Counted from the first letter of the stretch, positions 53,330 to 62,230 are shown. The stretch: DNA of 64,000 nt from Amycolatopsis sp. NBRC 101858 (GCF_030269325.1 NZ_BSTD01000001.1:2558681-2622680), one strand, 5' to 3'. A program made the numbers and translations. The notes: generated by a model from the sequence alone, not told the origin.

Positions 53330-53350
53330 TTTGTTGCGATCGGCAACAAA
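53330..53350 (+). promoter_or_regulatory. Perfect inverted repeat upstream of GH16 gene
   Basis: TTTGTTGC-gatcg-GCAACAAA, 8-bp perfect arms, ending 26 bp before ATG 53377. It is a likely operator for glucanase induction. The regulator is not recognisable from the sequence. Confidence 0.55.
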
Positions 53351-53376
53351 TCCGGACGACGAGGAGGTCGTACCCG

Positions 53377-54768
53377 ATGCCCCACTCCCGAAGACTCGCC
53401 CTCGGTGCCGTGCTCGGCGCCGCGCTCATCGCCATTCCGCTGACCTTGCCCGCCGCCGCGTCCATCCCGCCGCCCGAATCGGGCTGGACCACGGTCTTCG
53501 CGGACGACTTCACCGGCGGTGCGAACACCCTGCCGTCGGGCTCGAACTGGATCATCGACACCGGTCACGCCTACCCCGGCGGCCCCGGCAACTGGGGCAC
53601 CGGCGAGATCCAGAACTACACGTCGAGCACGTCGAACCTCTCCCAGGACGGCGCCGGCAACCTCCGCATCACGCCGTTGCGGGACGGCTCCGGCAACTGG
53701 ACGTCGGCGCGGATCGAAACCCAGCGCACCGACTTCAAGCCGCCGTCCGGTGGGGTCCTGCGGATCGAAAGCCGGATCCAGATGCCGAACGTCACCGGCG
53801 CGGCCGCGCTCGGCTACTGGCCGGCGTTCTGGGCCCTCGGCGGCCCCTACCGGGGCAACTGGTGGAACTGGCCCGCCGTCGGCGAGTTCGACATCATGGA
53901 GAACGTCAACGGGATCAACTCCGTCTGGGGCGTCCTGCACTGCGGCGTCAACCCGGGCGGCCCGTGCAACGAGACCACCGGCATCGTCGCCAACCGGGCG
54001 TGCCCCGGCAGCAGCTGCCAGTCGGCCTTCCACACCTACCGCTTCGAATGGGACGCGAGCGTCAGCCCGCAGGTGTTCCGCTGGTTCGTCGACGGGCAGC
54101 AGTTCCACTCCGTCAGCCAGAACCAGGTCGACGCGACGACGTGGGCCAACATGACCAGCCACTCCGGGTACTTCGTGCTGCTGAACGTCGCGATCGGCGG
54201 CGCGTTCCCCAACAACAACTCCGGCACGACCACGCCGGGGCCGGGGATCGTGCCGGGCCGCCCGATGGTCGTCGACTACGTGACGGTCACCACCCGCGGC
54301 GGAGGTGGCGGCGGCACGACCACCCCGCCGACCACGACGACTCCGCCCGGCGGCGGCAGCAGCGCGTACAGCACGATCCAGGCCGAGTCGTACACCCAGC
54401 AGAACGGCCTGGCCAAGCAGACGACCAGCGACACCGGCGGCGGCCAGAACATCGGCCCGGCCGGCAACGGTGACTGGGCGCTCTACCCGAACGTCGACTT
54501 CGGCGGCAGCGCGGCGACGAACTTCCAGGCGCGCGTGGCGTCCGGGGCCGCGGGCGGGGTCAGCGGGCTGGTCGAGGTCCGGCTGGACAGCCTGTCCAAC
54601 GCCCCGATCGGCAGCTTCGCGGTCGGCAACACCGGCGGCTGGCAGAGCTGGCGCACCGTCCCCGCGAACATCAGCGGGGTGACCGGGACGCACAACGTGT
54701 ACGTGACGTTCACGAGCGGCCAGCCCGCCGACTTCGTGAACCTCAACTGGTTCACGTTCGTGCATTGA
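53377..54768 (+). CDS. Secreted GH16 endo-beta-1,3-glucanase with C-terminal CBM6
   Basis: 463 aa. Sec signal peptide (MPHSRRLALGAVLGAALIAIPL, cleavage near PAAAS). GH16 domain (about 35-305) with the catalytic GEFDIMENV (E-x-D-x-x-E) and HTYRFEWD, typical of laminarinase or beta-1,3-glucanase. A Gly/Thr/Pro linker follows (GGGGGGTTTPPTTTTPP), then a CBM6-type domain (YSTIQAESYTQQNG through NGDWALYPNVDFG to DFVNLNWFTFV). It degrades fungal or plant beta-glucan outside the cell. A GAGGAGG site precedes ATG 53377; an inverted repeat sits just upstream and a terminator follows. Confidence 0.92.
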   Translation: MPHSRRLALGAVLGAALIAIPLTLPAAASIPPPESGWTTVFADDFTGGANTLPSGSNWIIDTGHAYPGGPGNWGTGEIQNYTSSTSNLSQDGAGNLRITPLRDGSGNWTSARIETQRTDFKPPSGGVLRIESRIQMPNVTGAAALGYWPAFWALGGPYRGNWWNWPAVGEFDIMENVNGINSVWGVLHCGVNPGGPCNETTGIVANRACPGSSCQSAFHTYRFEWDASVSPQVFRWFVDGQQFHSVSQNQVDATTWANMTSHSGYFVLLNVAIGGAFPNNNSGTTTPGPGIVPGRPMVVDYVTVTTRGGGGGGTTTPPTTTTPPGGGSSAYSTIQAESYTQQNGLAKQTTSDTGGGQNIGPAGNGDWALYPNVDFGGSAATNFQARVASGAAGGVSGLVEVRLDSLSNAPIGSFAVGNTGGWQSWRTVPANISGVTGTHNVYVTFTSGQPADFVNLNWFTFVH

Positions 54769-54774
54769 TAGCGA

Positions 54775-54811
54775 GGGACCCCGCTGGTGGCGGCGTCACC
54801 GGCGGGGTCCC
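54775..54811 (+). terminator. Terminator after the GH16 gene
   Basis: GGGACCCCGCTGGTG pairs with CACCGGCGGGGTCCC (one T-G wobble) around gcggcgt. It isolates the glucanase from the LytTR gene. Confidence 0.8.
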
Positions 54812-54872
54812 GCCACATCAGGCAGACGGGGGCTGGACATTGCACTCGGCAATGGGCAGGATGCGTTTCACT

Positions 54873-55697
54873 GTGAGTGCTCACGATGACACCCGGAAGC
54901 TCGTGGTCCTGGCTGTGGACGACGAGCCTCGAGGTCTGGACGAACTAGTCCACTGCCTGCGCAACAGCCCGCACGTCGCGAAGGTGTTCCCGGCGATCGA
55001 CGCGTCGGAGGCCCTGCGGCTGCTGTCGACCGACGACCCGAGGCTACGCGACCGCAAGGAGCGTGGCCTGCCGATCGTCGACGCCGTCTTCGCCGACATC
55101 GACATGCCCGGATTGTCCGGGATGGAGATGTCCCGCGTGTTCGCCGCGCTCCGGCCCTCGCCGGCGCTCGTGTTCGTCACGGGGCACGCCGAAGAGGCGG
55201 TCAACGCCTTCGACCTCGGCGCACTGGACTACGTGCTCAAGCCGTACCAGCAGGATCGCCTGGACCGCGCGATCACGCGCGTGATCGAGAAGCTGGCTTC
55301 GGCCGCGGCGCCGGCGCCCGGCGCGCTCGGCGGCGAGCCGGGCGTGAAGAACGACGACGAGGTCATCCCGGTCGAGCTGGCCGGCACCACCAAGCTCATC
55401 CCGCGTTCCTCGGTCCGCTGGGTCGAAGCGCAGGGTGACTACGCGCGGTTGTTCACCACCGAAGGCAGCCACCTCGTCCGCATCCCGCTGGCCCAGCTCG
55501 AGGAACGCTGGGAGAAGGCCGGGTTCGTCCGGATCCACCGGTCGTTCCTGGTCGCGCTGCCGCTCATCACCGAGCTGCGCATGGGCCAGGGTGGCTACCA
55601 GGTCGTCATCGGCAACGAGGAGAAGGTGCTGCCGGTCAGCCGGCGGCACACCCGCGCGCTGAAGGACCGGCTGGTCGGTTCGGGCCGGAACGGCTGA
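54873..55697 (+). CDS. LytTR-family response regulator
   Basis: 274 aa from GTG 54873. ATG 54852 and 54861 are alternatives and no start has a strong site. The receiver has VLAVDDEP (acidic pair), VDAVFADIDMPG (phospho-acceptor Asp) and DYVLKPY (Lys). The C-terminal LytTR DNA-binding domain has IPRSSVRWVEAQGDYARLFT, then FVRIHRSFLVAL, and VLPVSRRHTRALKDRL. It is the partner of the LytS-type kinase at 50.6 kb. The gene leads directly (13 bp) into the membrane-protein and symporter genes, which are its likely targets. Confidence 0.88.
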   Translation: MSAHDDTRKLVVLAVDDEPRGLDELVHCLRNSPHVAKVFPAIDASEALRLLSTDDPRLRDRKERGLPIVDAVFADIDMPGLSGMEMSRVFAALRPSPALVFVTGHAEEAVNAFDLGALDYVLKPYQQDRLDRAITRVIEKLASAAAPAPGALGGEPGVKNDDEVIPVELAGTTKLIPRSSVRWVEAQGDYARLFTTEGSHLVRIPLAQLEERWEKAGFVRIHRSFLVALPLITELRMGQGGYQVVIGNEEKVLPVSRRHTRALKDRLVGSGRNG

Positions 55698-55710
55698 GCC
55701 GGGCCAGGTC

Positions 55711-56244
55711 ATGAGCGACGACTTCTACGACCGCCGCGCGAACGGCGTGCGAGAGCCCGATCCGACGCTCGGCAGGCGCGTCCGCCCGCAGCGGCCGCTG
55801 CCCCAGCCGTCGGAGCAGGCCGTCGTCGAGTCGCTCCCGCCGGCGCCGGAGAACGAGCCGGCGCCGAAGCCGGACCACCACGCCCGGCCCAAGCGCGAAC
55901 GAGTGATCCTCAACGACCCGCGTCGCGGCAGCGGCACCCTGCGCGCCCGCGTCGAGCTGGAGGAGCAGACCAGCTGGGGAAAGCTGCTCGTGAAGGACCA
56001 CCTGGTGAAGGTCCAGCTGCGCACGGCGATGCTGCTGGCCGGCCTCGTCGTCGTCGTGTTCGGTTCGCTGCCGGTGCTGTTCTACTTCCTGCCCGGGTTC
56101 TCCCGGCTGAGCGTGGTCGGCATCCCGGTGGCCTGGCTGATCCTGGGCGTCCTGCCGTTCCCGTTCCTGTTCGGCGTGGGCATCTGGTACAACCGCCTGG
56201 CCGAACGCAACGAGCGCGCGTTCGTGGACATGATCGAAAACTAG
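55711..56244 (+). CDS. Two-TM membrane protein with proline-rich N-terminus
   Basis: 177 aa. Residues 1-95 are polar and Pro-rich (PLPQPSEQAVVESLPPAPENEP); two transmembrane helices follow (TAMLLAGLVVVVFGSLPVLFYFL and VAWLILGVLPFPFLFGVGIWYN), then a short tail NRLAERNERAFVDMIEN. The C-terminal helix pair resembles DUF485, the small subunit that accompanies acetate-type symporters. It lies 30 bp before the first symporter, so it is probably that transporter's accessory subunit with an added cytoplasmic extension. That role is inference. Confidence 0.7.
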   Translation: MSDDFYDRRANGVREPDPTLGRRVRPQRPLPQPSEQAVVESLPPAPENEPAPKPDHHARPKRERVILNDPRRGSGTLRARVELEEQTSWGKLLVKDHLVKVQLRTAMLLAGLVVVVFGSLPVLFYFLPGFSRLSVVGIPVAWLILGVLPFPFLFGVGIWYNRLAERNERAFVDMIEN

Positions 56245-56274
56245 TTTCCGCACGACTCGTGCGAGGATTCCCCC

Positions 56275-58065
56275 GTGCAGCTGAACCCGTGGGCCTTGAC
56301 CGGCATCGTGCTGGTCGCCGTGGTGACGTTCTTCCTCGGCCACCGCTCTTCGCGTTCGGCCACGAGCACGCACGACTTCCTGGTCGCCCGGCGGACCGTG
56401 CGGTCCCGCCGCAACGCCGCCGCGATCTCCGGTGAGTACCTGTCCGCGGCGTCGTTCCTCGGCATCGCGGGGATCGTGCTCAAGGACGGCGCCGACGCGC
56501 TGTGGTTCCCGATCGGCTTCACCGCGGGCTACCTCGCCCTGATGCTCTTCGTCGCGGCGCCGCTGCGGCGCTCCGGCGCGTACACGCTGCCCGACTTCGT
56601 CGAGATGCGGCTCGGCTCGAAGGGCCTGCGCCGGTTCTCCACGGCGTTCGTCGTGTTCATCGGGATCCTCTACATGGTCCCGCAGCTGCAGGGCGCCGGC
56701 CTGACGCTGGCGACGATCCTGCCGGTGCCGGTCTGGGCCGGCGCGGTCGTGGTGATGATCCTGGTGGCGTTCAACGTGATCGCCGGCGGCATGCGCGCGA
56801 TCACCGTCGTCCAGGCCTTCCAGTACTGGCTCAAGCTGTTCGCGATCTCGGTGCCCGCGTTCGTGCTGTGCATGGTCTTCTTCGCCGGCGGCGGCCCGGA
56901 CGGCTTCCGCCCGCTGGGCGCGCCCGCGCCGCCGGTGTTCACCAGCGACACCACAGTGGACGTCCAAACCGACGTCACCCTGCACGTCCGGAGCGACACC
57001 TACCTCTGGGCCTACGGGCGCACCGACAACGGCCCGGCCGCCGGGCCGACGCACTGGACCCCGCTGGCCCCGCACACGGTTTCCGAAGGCACCACGCTGA
57101 AGTTCCTGGCCGGCACGCCGGTACCGGTGGTCAGCGACGCGAGCGCGGACAACGCGAACTGGCTGCACCCGGGGTCGGGCAGCTTCACCGACCTGCTCCA
57201 GACGTACTCGCTGATGTTCGCGACGTTCCTGGGCACGATGGGCCTGCCGCACGTGCTGGTCCGCTTCTACACCAACCCCGACGGCAAGGCCGCGCGCCGC
57301 ACCACCGTGCACGTCCTGCTGCTGCTCGGCCTGTTCTACCTGTTCCCGACGCTGCTGGGCGCGCTGTCCCGGATGTACGTCCCGGAGCTGCTGGTCACCG
57401 GCAAGACGGACGCGGCGATCCTGCGGTTGCCCTCGGCGATGCTGCCGGGGATCTGGGGCCAGGTCCTCGGCGCGGTCACCGCGGCGGGCGCGTTCGCGGC
57501 GTTCCTGTCCAGCACGTCCGGGTTGCTGGTGAGCGTCGCCGGGGTGGTGTCGACCGACCTGCTGCCCGGCCGGGTCCGTGACTTCCGCGTCGCGACCGTG
57601 CTCGTCGCGCTGTTCCCGATCGCGCTGGCGCTCGCGCTGCGGTCGGAGGACATCTCGCTGTCGATCGGGCTGACGTTCGCGCTCGCCGCGTCGACATTCA
57701 GCCCGCTGCTGGTGCTGGGCATCTGGTGGCGCAAGCTGTCCTGGCCGGGTGCGCTGGCCGGGATGTTCGTCGGCGGCGGGCTCGTGCTGGCCGCGCTGAT
57801 CGTCAACGTCGTGAGCGGCTACACCGGCGGCTGGGCGCCGTGGTTCGTCAACCAGCCGGCCCTGATCACCGTGCCGGCCGCGTTCGTGACGACGTACTTC
57901 GTCAGCCGCGCGACCGGGTACGGCCGCCCGGACCACGTGCACGACATCATGCTGCGGCTGCACGCGCCCGATCCGCTCGGCTTCATGCGGGACAGGGCGG
58001 TCGCGCGATTCGGACAAGCCGAAGAAAAGACGCGAATCGCCGGCCGGGGCCGGCACCGCAAGTAA
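56275..58065 (+). CDS. Sodium/solute symporter (SSS), monocarboxylate type, copy 1
   Basis: 596 aa from GTG 56275, about 13 membrane helices. Signature regions: SGEYLSAASFLGIAG (helix 2 sodium and substrate site), GGMRAITVVQAFQYWLK, TMGLPHVLVRFYTNP, and TSGLLVSVAGVVSTDLL. An external insertion between helices 6 and 7 (about 230-310) is longer than in the ActP-like copy downstream. It takes up acetate, pyruvate or related acids with sodium or protons. It is cotranscribed with the preceding two-TM protein. Confidence 0.88.
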   Translation: MQLNPWALTGIVLVAVVTFFLGHRSSRSATSTHDFLVARRTVRSRRNAAAISGEYLSAASFLGIAGIVLKDGADALWFPIGFTAGYLALMLFVAAPLRRSGAYTLPDFVEMRLGSKGLRRFSTAFVVFIGILYMVPQLQGAGLTLATILPVPVWAGAVVVMILVAFNVIAGGMRAITVVQAFQYWLKLFAISVPAFVLCMVFFAGGGPDGFRPLGAPAPPVFTSDTTVDVQTDVTLHVRSDTYLWAYGRTDNGPAAGPTHWTPLAPHTVSEGTTLKFLAGTPVPVVSDASADNANWLHPGSGSFTDLLQTYSLMFATFLGTMGLPHVLVRFYTNPDGKAARRTTVHVLLLLGLFYLFPTLLGALSRMYVPELLVTGKTDAAILRLPSAMLPGIWGQVLGAVTAAGAFAAFLSSTSGLLVSVAGVVSTDLLPGRVRDFRVATVLVALFPIALALALRSEDISLSIGLTFALAASTFSPLLVLGIWWRKLSWPGALAGMFVGGGLVLAALIVNVVSGYTGGWAPWFVNQPALITVPAAFVTTYFVSRATGYGRPDHVHDIMLRLHAPDPLGFMRDRAVARFGQAEEKTRIAGRGRHRK

Positions 58066-58192
58066 CACGCTGACCGTCAGTAAGAAATTATTACCCGATC
58101 GAGGGATTACGAATAACACGGTCGCCCCATACGTTCCGTTGGTTTCTGCCAGTACGGCCAGAACCAGAACGGAAAAGAGGTGGAGATCCGCT

Positions 58193-58543
58193 GTGAGCAG
58201 CACCGAACACGACGTCGGTGGCGCGGAGCCGCAGACCGACTGGGAGAGCATCCAGGGGAGCCCCGAATTCACGGACCTGCGCCGCCGATTGCGGGTGTTC
58301 GTGTTCCCGATGACCGCGCTGTTCCTGCTTTGGTACCTCCTGTACGTGCTCCTCGCCGACTACGCGCACGGCTTCATGAGCACCAAGCTGGTCGGCAACA
58401 TCAACGTCGGCCTGGTCTTCGGCCTCCTGCAGTTCGTGTCGACGTTCGTCATCACCGGGCTTTACGTCCGCTACGCCAACCGCAAGCTCGACCCGGTCTC
58501 CGACGAGATCCGCGCCCAGATCGAAGGAGTGCCCGGCAAATGA
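58193..58543 (+). CDS. DUF485 membrane protein (symporter accessory)
   Basis: 116 aa from GTG 58193, with GAGGTGGAG upstream. The DUF485 pattern is clear: SPEFTDLRRRLRVFVFPMTALFLLWYLLYVLLADYA, then NINVGLVFGLLQFVSTFVITGLYVRYANRKLDP, two transmembrane helices. DUF485 (YjcH) proteins are encoded next to ActP. Its stop overlaps the following ActP start (ATGA). The AT-rich 127 bp upstream probably hold the operon's promoter. Confidence 0.92.
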   Translation: MSSTEHDVGGAEPQTDWESIQGSPEFTDLRRRLRVFVFPMTALFLLWYLLYVLLADYAHGFMSTKLVGNINVGLVFGLLQFVSTFVITGLYVRYANRKLDPVSDEIRAQIEGVPGK

Positions 58544-60168
58544 CCCTCGCGGCGGGCGTGGAGGGCAGCAACTCCACGCTCAACATCATCATCTTCCTGG
58601 TCTTCGTCGCGATCACGCTGGTGATCGTGTTCCGGGCCAGCCGGAACACCAAGACGGCGTCGGACTACTACGCCGCAGGTCGCGCGTTCACCGGTCCCCA
58701 GAACGGCATCGCGATTTCCGGCGACTACCTTTCGGCGGCGTCGTTCCTCGGCATCGCGGGCGCGATCGCCGTCAACGGTTACGACGGTTTCCTCTATTCG
58801 ATCGGTTTCCTGGTGGCGTGGCTCGTCGCGCTGCTGCTGGTCGCGGAACTGCTGCGCAACACCGGCAAGTTCACGATGGGCGACGTCCTCGCGTTCCGCA
58901 TGAAGCAGACACCGGTGCGCGCGGCGGCCGCCATTTCGACGCTCGTCGTCTCGTTCTTCTACCTGCTGGCGCAGATGGCGGGCGCCGGTGGTCTGGTCAA
59001 CCTGCTGCTGGGCATCGAAGGCGAGGCCGGGCAGGACGTCGTGATCGCCGTCGTCGGCGTGATCATGATCCTGTACGTGCTGATCGGCGGCATGAAGGGC
59101 ACCACCTGGGTGCAGATCATCAAAGCGGCGCTGCTGATCGTCGGCGCGTTCGCGATGACGCTGTGGGTGCTCGGCAAGTACGGCTTCAACCTGTCCAGCC
59201 TGTTCCAGGCCGCCGTCGACAAGGGCGGCAAGGGCGGCGCGGCGCTGCTCGACCCGGGCAAGCAGTACGGCAAGACGGGCACGACGAAGCTCGACTTCCT
59301 GTCGCTCGGCATCGCGCTGGTGCTCGGCACGGCGGGCCTGCCGCACGTCCTGATGCGCTTCTACACGGTCCCGACCGCGAAGGACGCGCGGCGCTCGGTG
59401 GTCTGGGCCATCGTGCTGATCGGCGTGTTCTACCTGTTCACGCTGGTCCTCGGTTACGGCGCGGGCGCGATCGTCGGGCCCGACAAGATTTCCAAGGCCC
59501 CGGGCACGACGAACGCGGCGGCCCCGCTGCTGGCTCTGGAGCTCGGCGGCCCGGTGCTGCTGGGGTTCATCTCCGCGGTCGCGTTCGCGACGATCCTCGC
59601 GGTGGTCGCCGGCCTGACGATCACGGCGTCGGCGTCCTTCGCGCACGACGTCTACGCGAACGTGATCAAGAAGGGCCAGATCTCGACCGGCGGCGAGGTC
59701 CGCGTCGCCCGGATCACGGCGCTGGTGATCGGTGCGCTGGCCATCGCGGGCGGCATCCTGGCGAAGAGCCAGAACGTCGCTTTCCTGGTGGCCCTGGCGT
59801 TCGCGGTGGCGGCGTCGGCGAACCTGCCGACGATCCTGTATTCGCTGTTCTGGAAGCGGTTCAACACCCAGGGCGCGCTGTGGTCGATCTACGGCGGCCT
59901 GGTCGTCACGATCGTGCTGATCGTCTTCTCGCCGGCGGTCTCGGGCAAGCCGGTGGACGCGAAGACCGGCAAGAGCGCTTCGATGATCCAGGGCGTCGAC
60001 TTCCACTGGTTCCCGCTCGACAACCCGGGCCTGGTCTCGATCCCGGCCGCGTTCCTGCTCGGCTGGCTCGGCACGGTCCTGTCGAAGGAGCGCAACGCCG
60101 CGAAGTACGCGGAGATGGAGGTGCGCGCGCTGACCGGCGCGGGCGCCGAGAAGGCCGTCACGCACTGA
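58540..60168 (+). CDS. actP: Cation/acetate symporter (ActP-like)
   Basis: 542 aa, 13 helices. SSS features: SASDYYAAGRAFTG-like entry region (TASDYYAAGRAFTGPQNG), ISGDYLSAASFLGIAGAIAVNGYDG, GGMKGTTWVQIIKA, LGTAGLPHVLMRFYTVP, and AGLTITASASFAHDVYANV. It is closer to classical ActP/MctC than the upstream copy. It imports acetate and related short-chain acids, coupled to DUF485. A terminator follows. It is likely in the LytS/LytTR regulon. Confidence 0.9.
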   Translation: MTLAAGVEGSNSTLNIIIFLVFVAITLVIVFRASRNTKTASDYYAAGRAFTGPQNGIAISGDYLSAASFLGIAGAIAVNGYDGFLYSIGFLVAWLVALLLVAELLRNTGKFTMGDVLAFRMKQTPVRAAAAISTLVVSFFYLLAQMAGAGGLVNLLLGIEGEAGQDVVIAVVGVIMILYVLIGGMKGTTWVQIIKAALLIVGAFAMTLWVLGKYGFNLSSLFQAAVDKGGKGGAALLDPGKQYGKTGTTKLDFLSLGIALVLGTAGLPHVLMRFYTVPTAKDARRSVVWAIVLIGVFYLFTLVLGYGAGAIVGPDKISKAPGTTNAAAPLLALELGGPVLLGFISAVAFATILAVVAGLTITASASFAHDVYANVIKKGQISTGGEVRVARITALVIGALAIAGGILAKSQNVAFLVALAFAVAASANLPTILYSLFWKRFNTQGALWSIYGGLVVTIVLIVFSPAVSGKPVDAKTGKSASMIQGVDFHWFPLDNPGLVSIPAAFLLGWLGTVLSKERNAAKYAEMEVRALTGAGAEKAVTH

Positions 60169-60178
60169 TTTCCCGGCG

Positions 60179-60211
60179 AAAGGGCCTCCCGGTGATCGGG
60201 GGGCCCTTTCT
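60179..60211 (+). terminator. Rho-independent terminator after actP
   Basis: AAAGGGCCTCCC pairs with GGGGGGCCCTTT (one T-G wobble) around ggtgatc, then TCTCTTG. Confidence 0.85.
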
Positions 60212-60252
60212 CTTGTCCACCTCACGCGCGGGCAACGCCCCCGCATGGCAGC

Positions 60253-60612
60253 ATGGAGATCGTGGTGAGCCCTGCTGAACTGCCGACCGCCGAGGTCCGC
60301 GACCTGCCCAAGGACGGCCTCGTGCTGCTCGACGTCCGCGAAGACGACGAGTGGGCCGCCGGACACGCGCCCGGCGCGGTGCACATCCCGATGGGGGAGC
60401 TGCCCGCCCGCGTCGGCGAGCTGACCGGCCTGCCCGACGACCAGCCGATCCACGTGATCTGCCGCAGCGGCGGCCGGTCCGCCCGCGCGACCGCGTGGCT
60501 CAACCAGAGCGGCTGGGACGCGGTGAACGTCGCCGGCGGCATGGGCGCGTGGCAGCGCGAAGGCCGGCCGATGGTCGGCGAGCACCCCGGCATCGATCCC
60601 GAAGTGATCTAG
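60253..60612 (+). CDS. Rhodanese-like domain protein
   Basis: 119 aa, one rhodanese fold. LVLLDVREDDEWAAGHAPGAVHIPMGEL (substrate-loop and structural motifs), active-site loop VICRSGGRSARAT with the persulfide-carrying Cys (about residue 74), and GWDAVNVAGGMGAWQREG. It moves sulfane sulfur between acceptors in relatives. It is cotranscribed with DUF4328 (2-bp gap). The start is ATG 60253. Confidence 0.9.
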   Translation: MEIVVSPAELPTAEVRDLPKDGLVLLDVREDDEWAAGHAPGAVHIPMGELPARVGELTGLPDDQPIHVICRSGGRSARATAWLNQSGWDAVNVAGGMGAWQREGRPMVGEHPGIDPEVI

Positions 60613-60614
60613 CC

Positions 60615-61643
60615 TTGCAGCCGGGTCAGCCTCCGCAGTACCCCCCGGGGTACTGGCCGCGCCAAGCGCCGCTGCCGAACGCCCAGCAACAGCAGGGCCG
60701 GATGCTGGCCGCCCAGCCGGAGTCGTACCCGTACCACCGCCGTCCCGCGCACCGGCCGAAGCTGCGCTGGGTGGCGACCCCGCCGCCGGGCGCGTGGCCG
60801 CGTCGCCGCGTGACCCCGCCGGAGCGCTACCTCGGGCCGCCGTCGTACCCGGTGCCGCCGCGCTGGGGCTTCCCCAACCTGGTCTGGCGCCGCCCGACGT
60901 CGGTGCCCGGCACGGCGTCCGACGAGGTCCGCCCGATCGACCGGATGCCGGTACTCAGCCGCAGCCTGATCGGCGTCCTCTTCGCGTTCGCCGTCCTCTC
61001 CGTGGTCGCCGCGGGCGCGGAGGTCTGGCGGTACGTGCTGCTCGTCCAGGGCCGCGAGTCCGCGCTGAACCGCTCGGTGGTGGCGTTCTCCGACGGCTTC
61101 GTGCTCACCGCGGGCCTGCTGGCCTCGATCCTCGCGCTGCTGCCTGCCGGGCTGTCGCTCTGGTGGCTGCTGGTCGCCCGCCGGGCGGCGGCGGACGTCT
61201 CGGGCGACGACCCGCCGCGGCCGGTGTGGCAGGTGCTGGTCGGCGTCCTCGTCCCGATCGCGAACCTGCCGATGGCGTTGTCGGTCGCCGGCGAGCTGGA
61301 GCACGCGGTGCTGGGCCGCCCGCGCGACGTCCGGCCGAAGCCGTCGCGGCAGGTGCTCGTGTGGTGGGGCGCCTGGCTGCTGAACTGGGTGCTGCTGGGC
61401 GTGACGATCGTCTGGCGCTTCCGCGACGACGTCCAGTCGATGGCCGACAGCGTCGTGCTCGTCGCGCTGACCGACCTGGCCGCGGCTCTGCTGGCGGTGG
61501 TCACGGCGCTGGTCGTGCGGCGGTTCTCGGCGCTGCTGGCGCCGTCGGACGCGCGGGCCGTGCGCTCGATGCGCGTGCTGAAGGTGGCCGGGGCGCCCGA
61601 GCCCGAGCTGCGCAACGCGCGGCCGGCCGGCGCCGCGCGCTAG
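60615..61643 (+). CDS. DUF4328 membrane protein
   Basis: 342 aa from TTG 60615, 2 bp after the rhodanese stop. Residues 1-115 are Pro/Gln/Arg-rich and cytoplasmic (QPPQYPPGYWPRQAPLP). Six membrane segments follow, with the DUF4328 pattern: SRSLIGVLFAFAVLSVVAAGAEVWRYVLL, WWLLVARRAAAD, VWQVLVGVLVPIANLPMALSVAGELEHA, VLVWWGAWLLNWVLLGVTIVWRFRD. The function is unknown. It converges with the TetR gene with a 4-bp overlap. Confidence 0.8.
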   Translation: MQPGQPPQYPPGYWPRQAPLPNAQQQQGRMLAAQPESYPYHRRPAHRPKLRWVATPPPGAWPRRRVTPPERYLGPPSYPVPPRWGFPNLVWRRPTSVPGTASDEVRPIDRMPVLSRSLIGVLFAFAVLSVVAAGAEVWRYVLLVQGRESALNRSVVAFSDGFVLTAGLLASILALLPAGLSLWWLLVARRAAADVSGDDPPRPVWQVLVGVLVPIANLPMALSVAGELEHAVLGRPRDVRPKPSRQVLVWWGAWLLNWVLLGVTIVWRFRDDVQSMADSVVLVALTDLAAALLAVVTALVVRRFSALLAPSDARAVRSMRVLKVAGAPEPELRNARPAGAAR

Positions 61644-62230
61644 TACCGGCCGAGCACCGGTTCCAGCTGGTCGAAGGCCAGTTCGGCGGTGGGCCACACC
61701 GCGTCGGCGATCCCCTTCTCGTCCTCGAGGGTCCGGTCGGAGACCTCCTGGAAGAGCACCCGCAGCACGGTGGCGAGGTGCGCGGCGGCGAGCACCGGCT
61801 CGAGCCCCTGCTCGGGGTGGCGCCGGACCAGGAGGTGCGTGAGGGCGGCCTCGCGCTCGCGGTGCATCTCGTGCAGGGCGTTCGTCAGGACCGGGCTCTC
61901 CTTGATCATCCGCACGAAGCCGGGACCCGAGAAGCCGACCAGCGCGTGCTCGGCGCCCAGTGCTTCGAAGTAGAGCTCGCGGGTGTCGTGGAAGACGCTG
62001 TCGCGGACCAGGGTGGCGGGCCAGGCCGTGAAGTCCACGCGGATGTCGAAGACCAGGTCTTCCTTGCGCGGGAAGTGGTTGGTCACGGTCATCTTGGCGA
62101 CCCGCGCCTCGGCGGCGATCTCGGCGATCGTCACGTCTTCGAAGCCGTTGCGGATGAACAGCTTCGTCGCCACGTCCGAGATGGTCTTCCTGGTCTCGTG
62201 CTTCTTCTGGGCCCGGAGTCCCTCGCTCAT
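61640..62230 (-). CDS. TetR-family regulator of the adjacent MFS gene
   Basis: 196 aa. The N-terminal helix-turn-helix has TRKTISDVATKLFIRNGFEDVTIAEIAAEARVAKMTVTNHFPRKED. Its promoter has TAGAGT 7 nt before ATG 62230 with no ribosome-binding site, so it appears leaderless. Its operator TGGGTCGGACCCA lies just upstream of that hexamer. It is divergent from a DHA2 exporter and most likely represses both genes until an exporter substrate binds. The C-terminal ligand domain is unassigned. Confidence 0.88.
   Translation of the reverse strand: MSEGLRAQKKHETRKTISDVATKLFIRNGFEDVTIAEIAAEARVAKMTVTNHFPRKEDLVFDIRVDFTAWPATLVRDSVFHDTRELYFEALGAEHALVGFSGPGFVRMIKESPVLTNALHEMHREREAALTHLLVRRHPEQGLEPVLAAAHLATVLRVLFQEVSDRTLEDEKGIADAVWPTAELAFDQLEPVLGRY

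Noticed and set aside
58066..58192. LytTR binding repeats in the AT-rich gap before DUF485
   Set aside because: The TTATT...AATAA and CCC...GGG symmetry is weak and no paired LytTR-type repeats could be aligned by eye.
55636..58272. 878-codon minus-strand open frame over the symporter region
   Set aside because: Gln/Arg/His-rich shadow of the LytTR and symporter genes; no domain, start or conserved motif.
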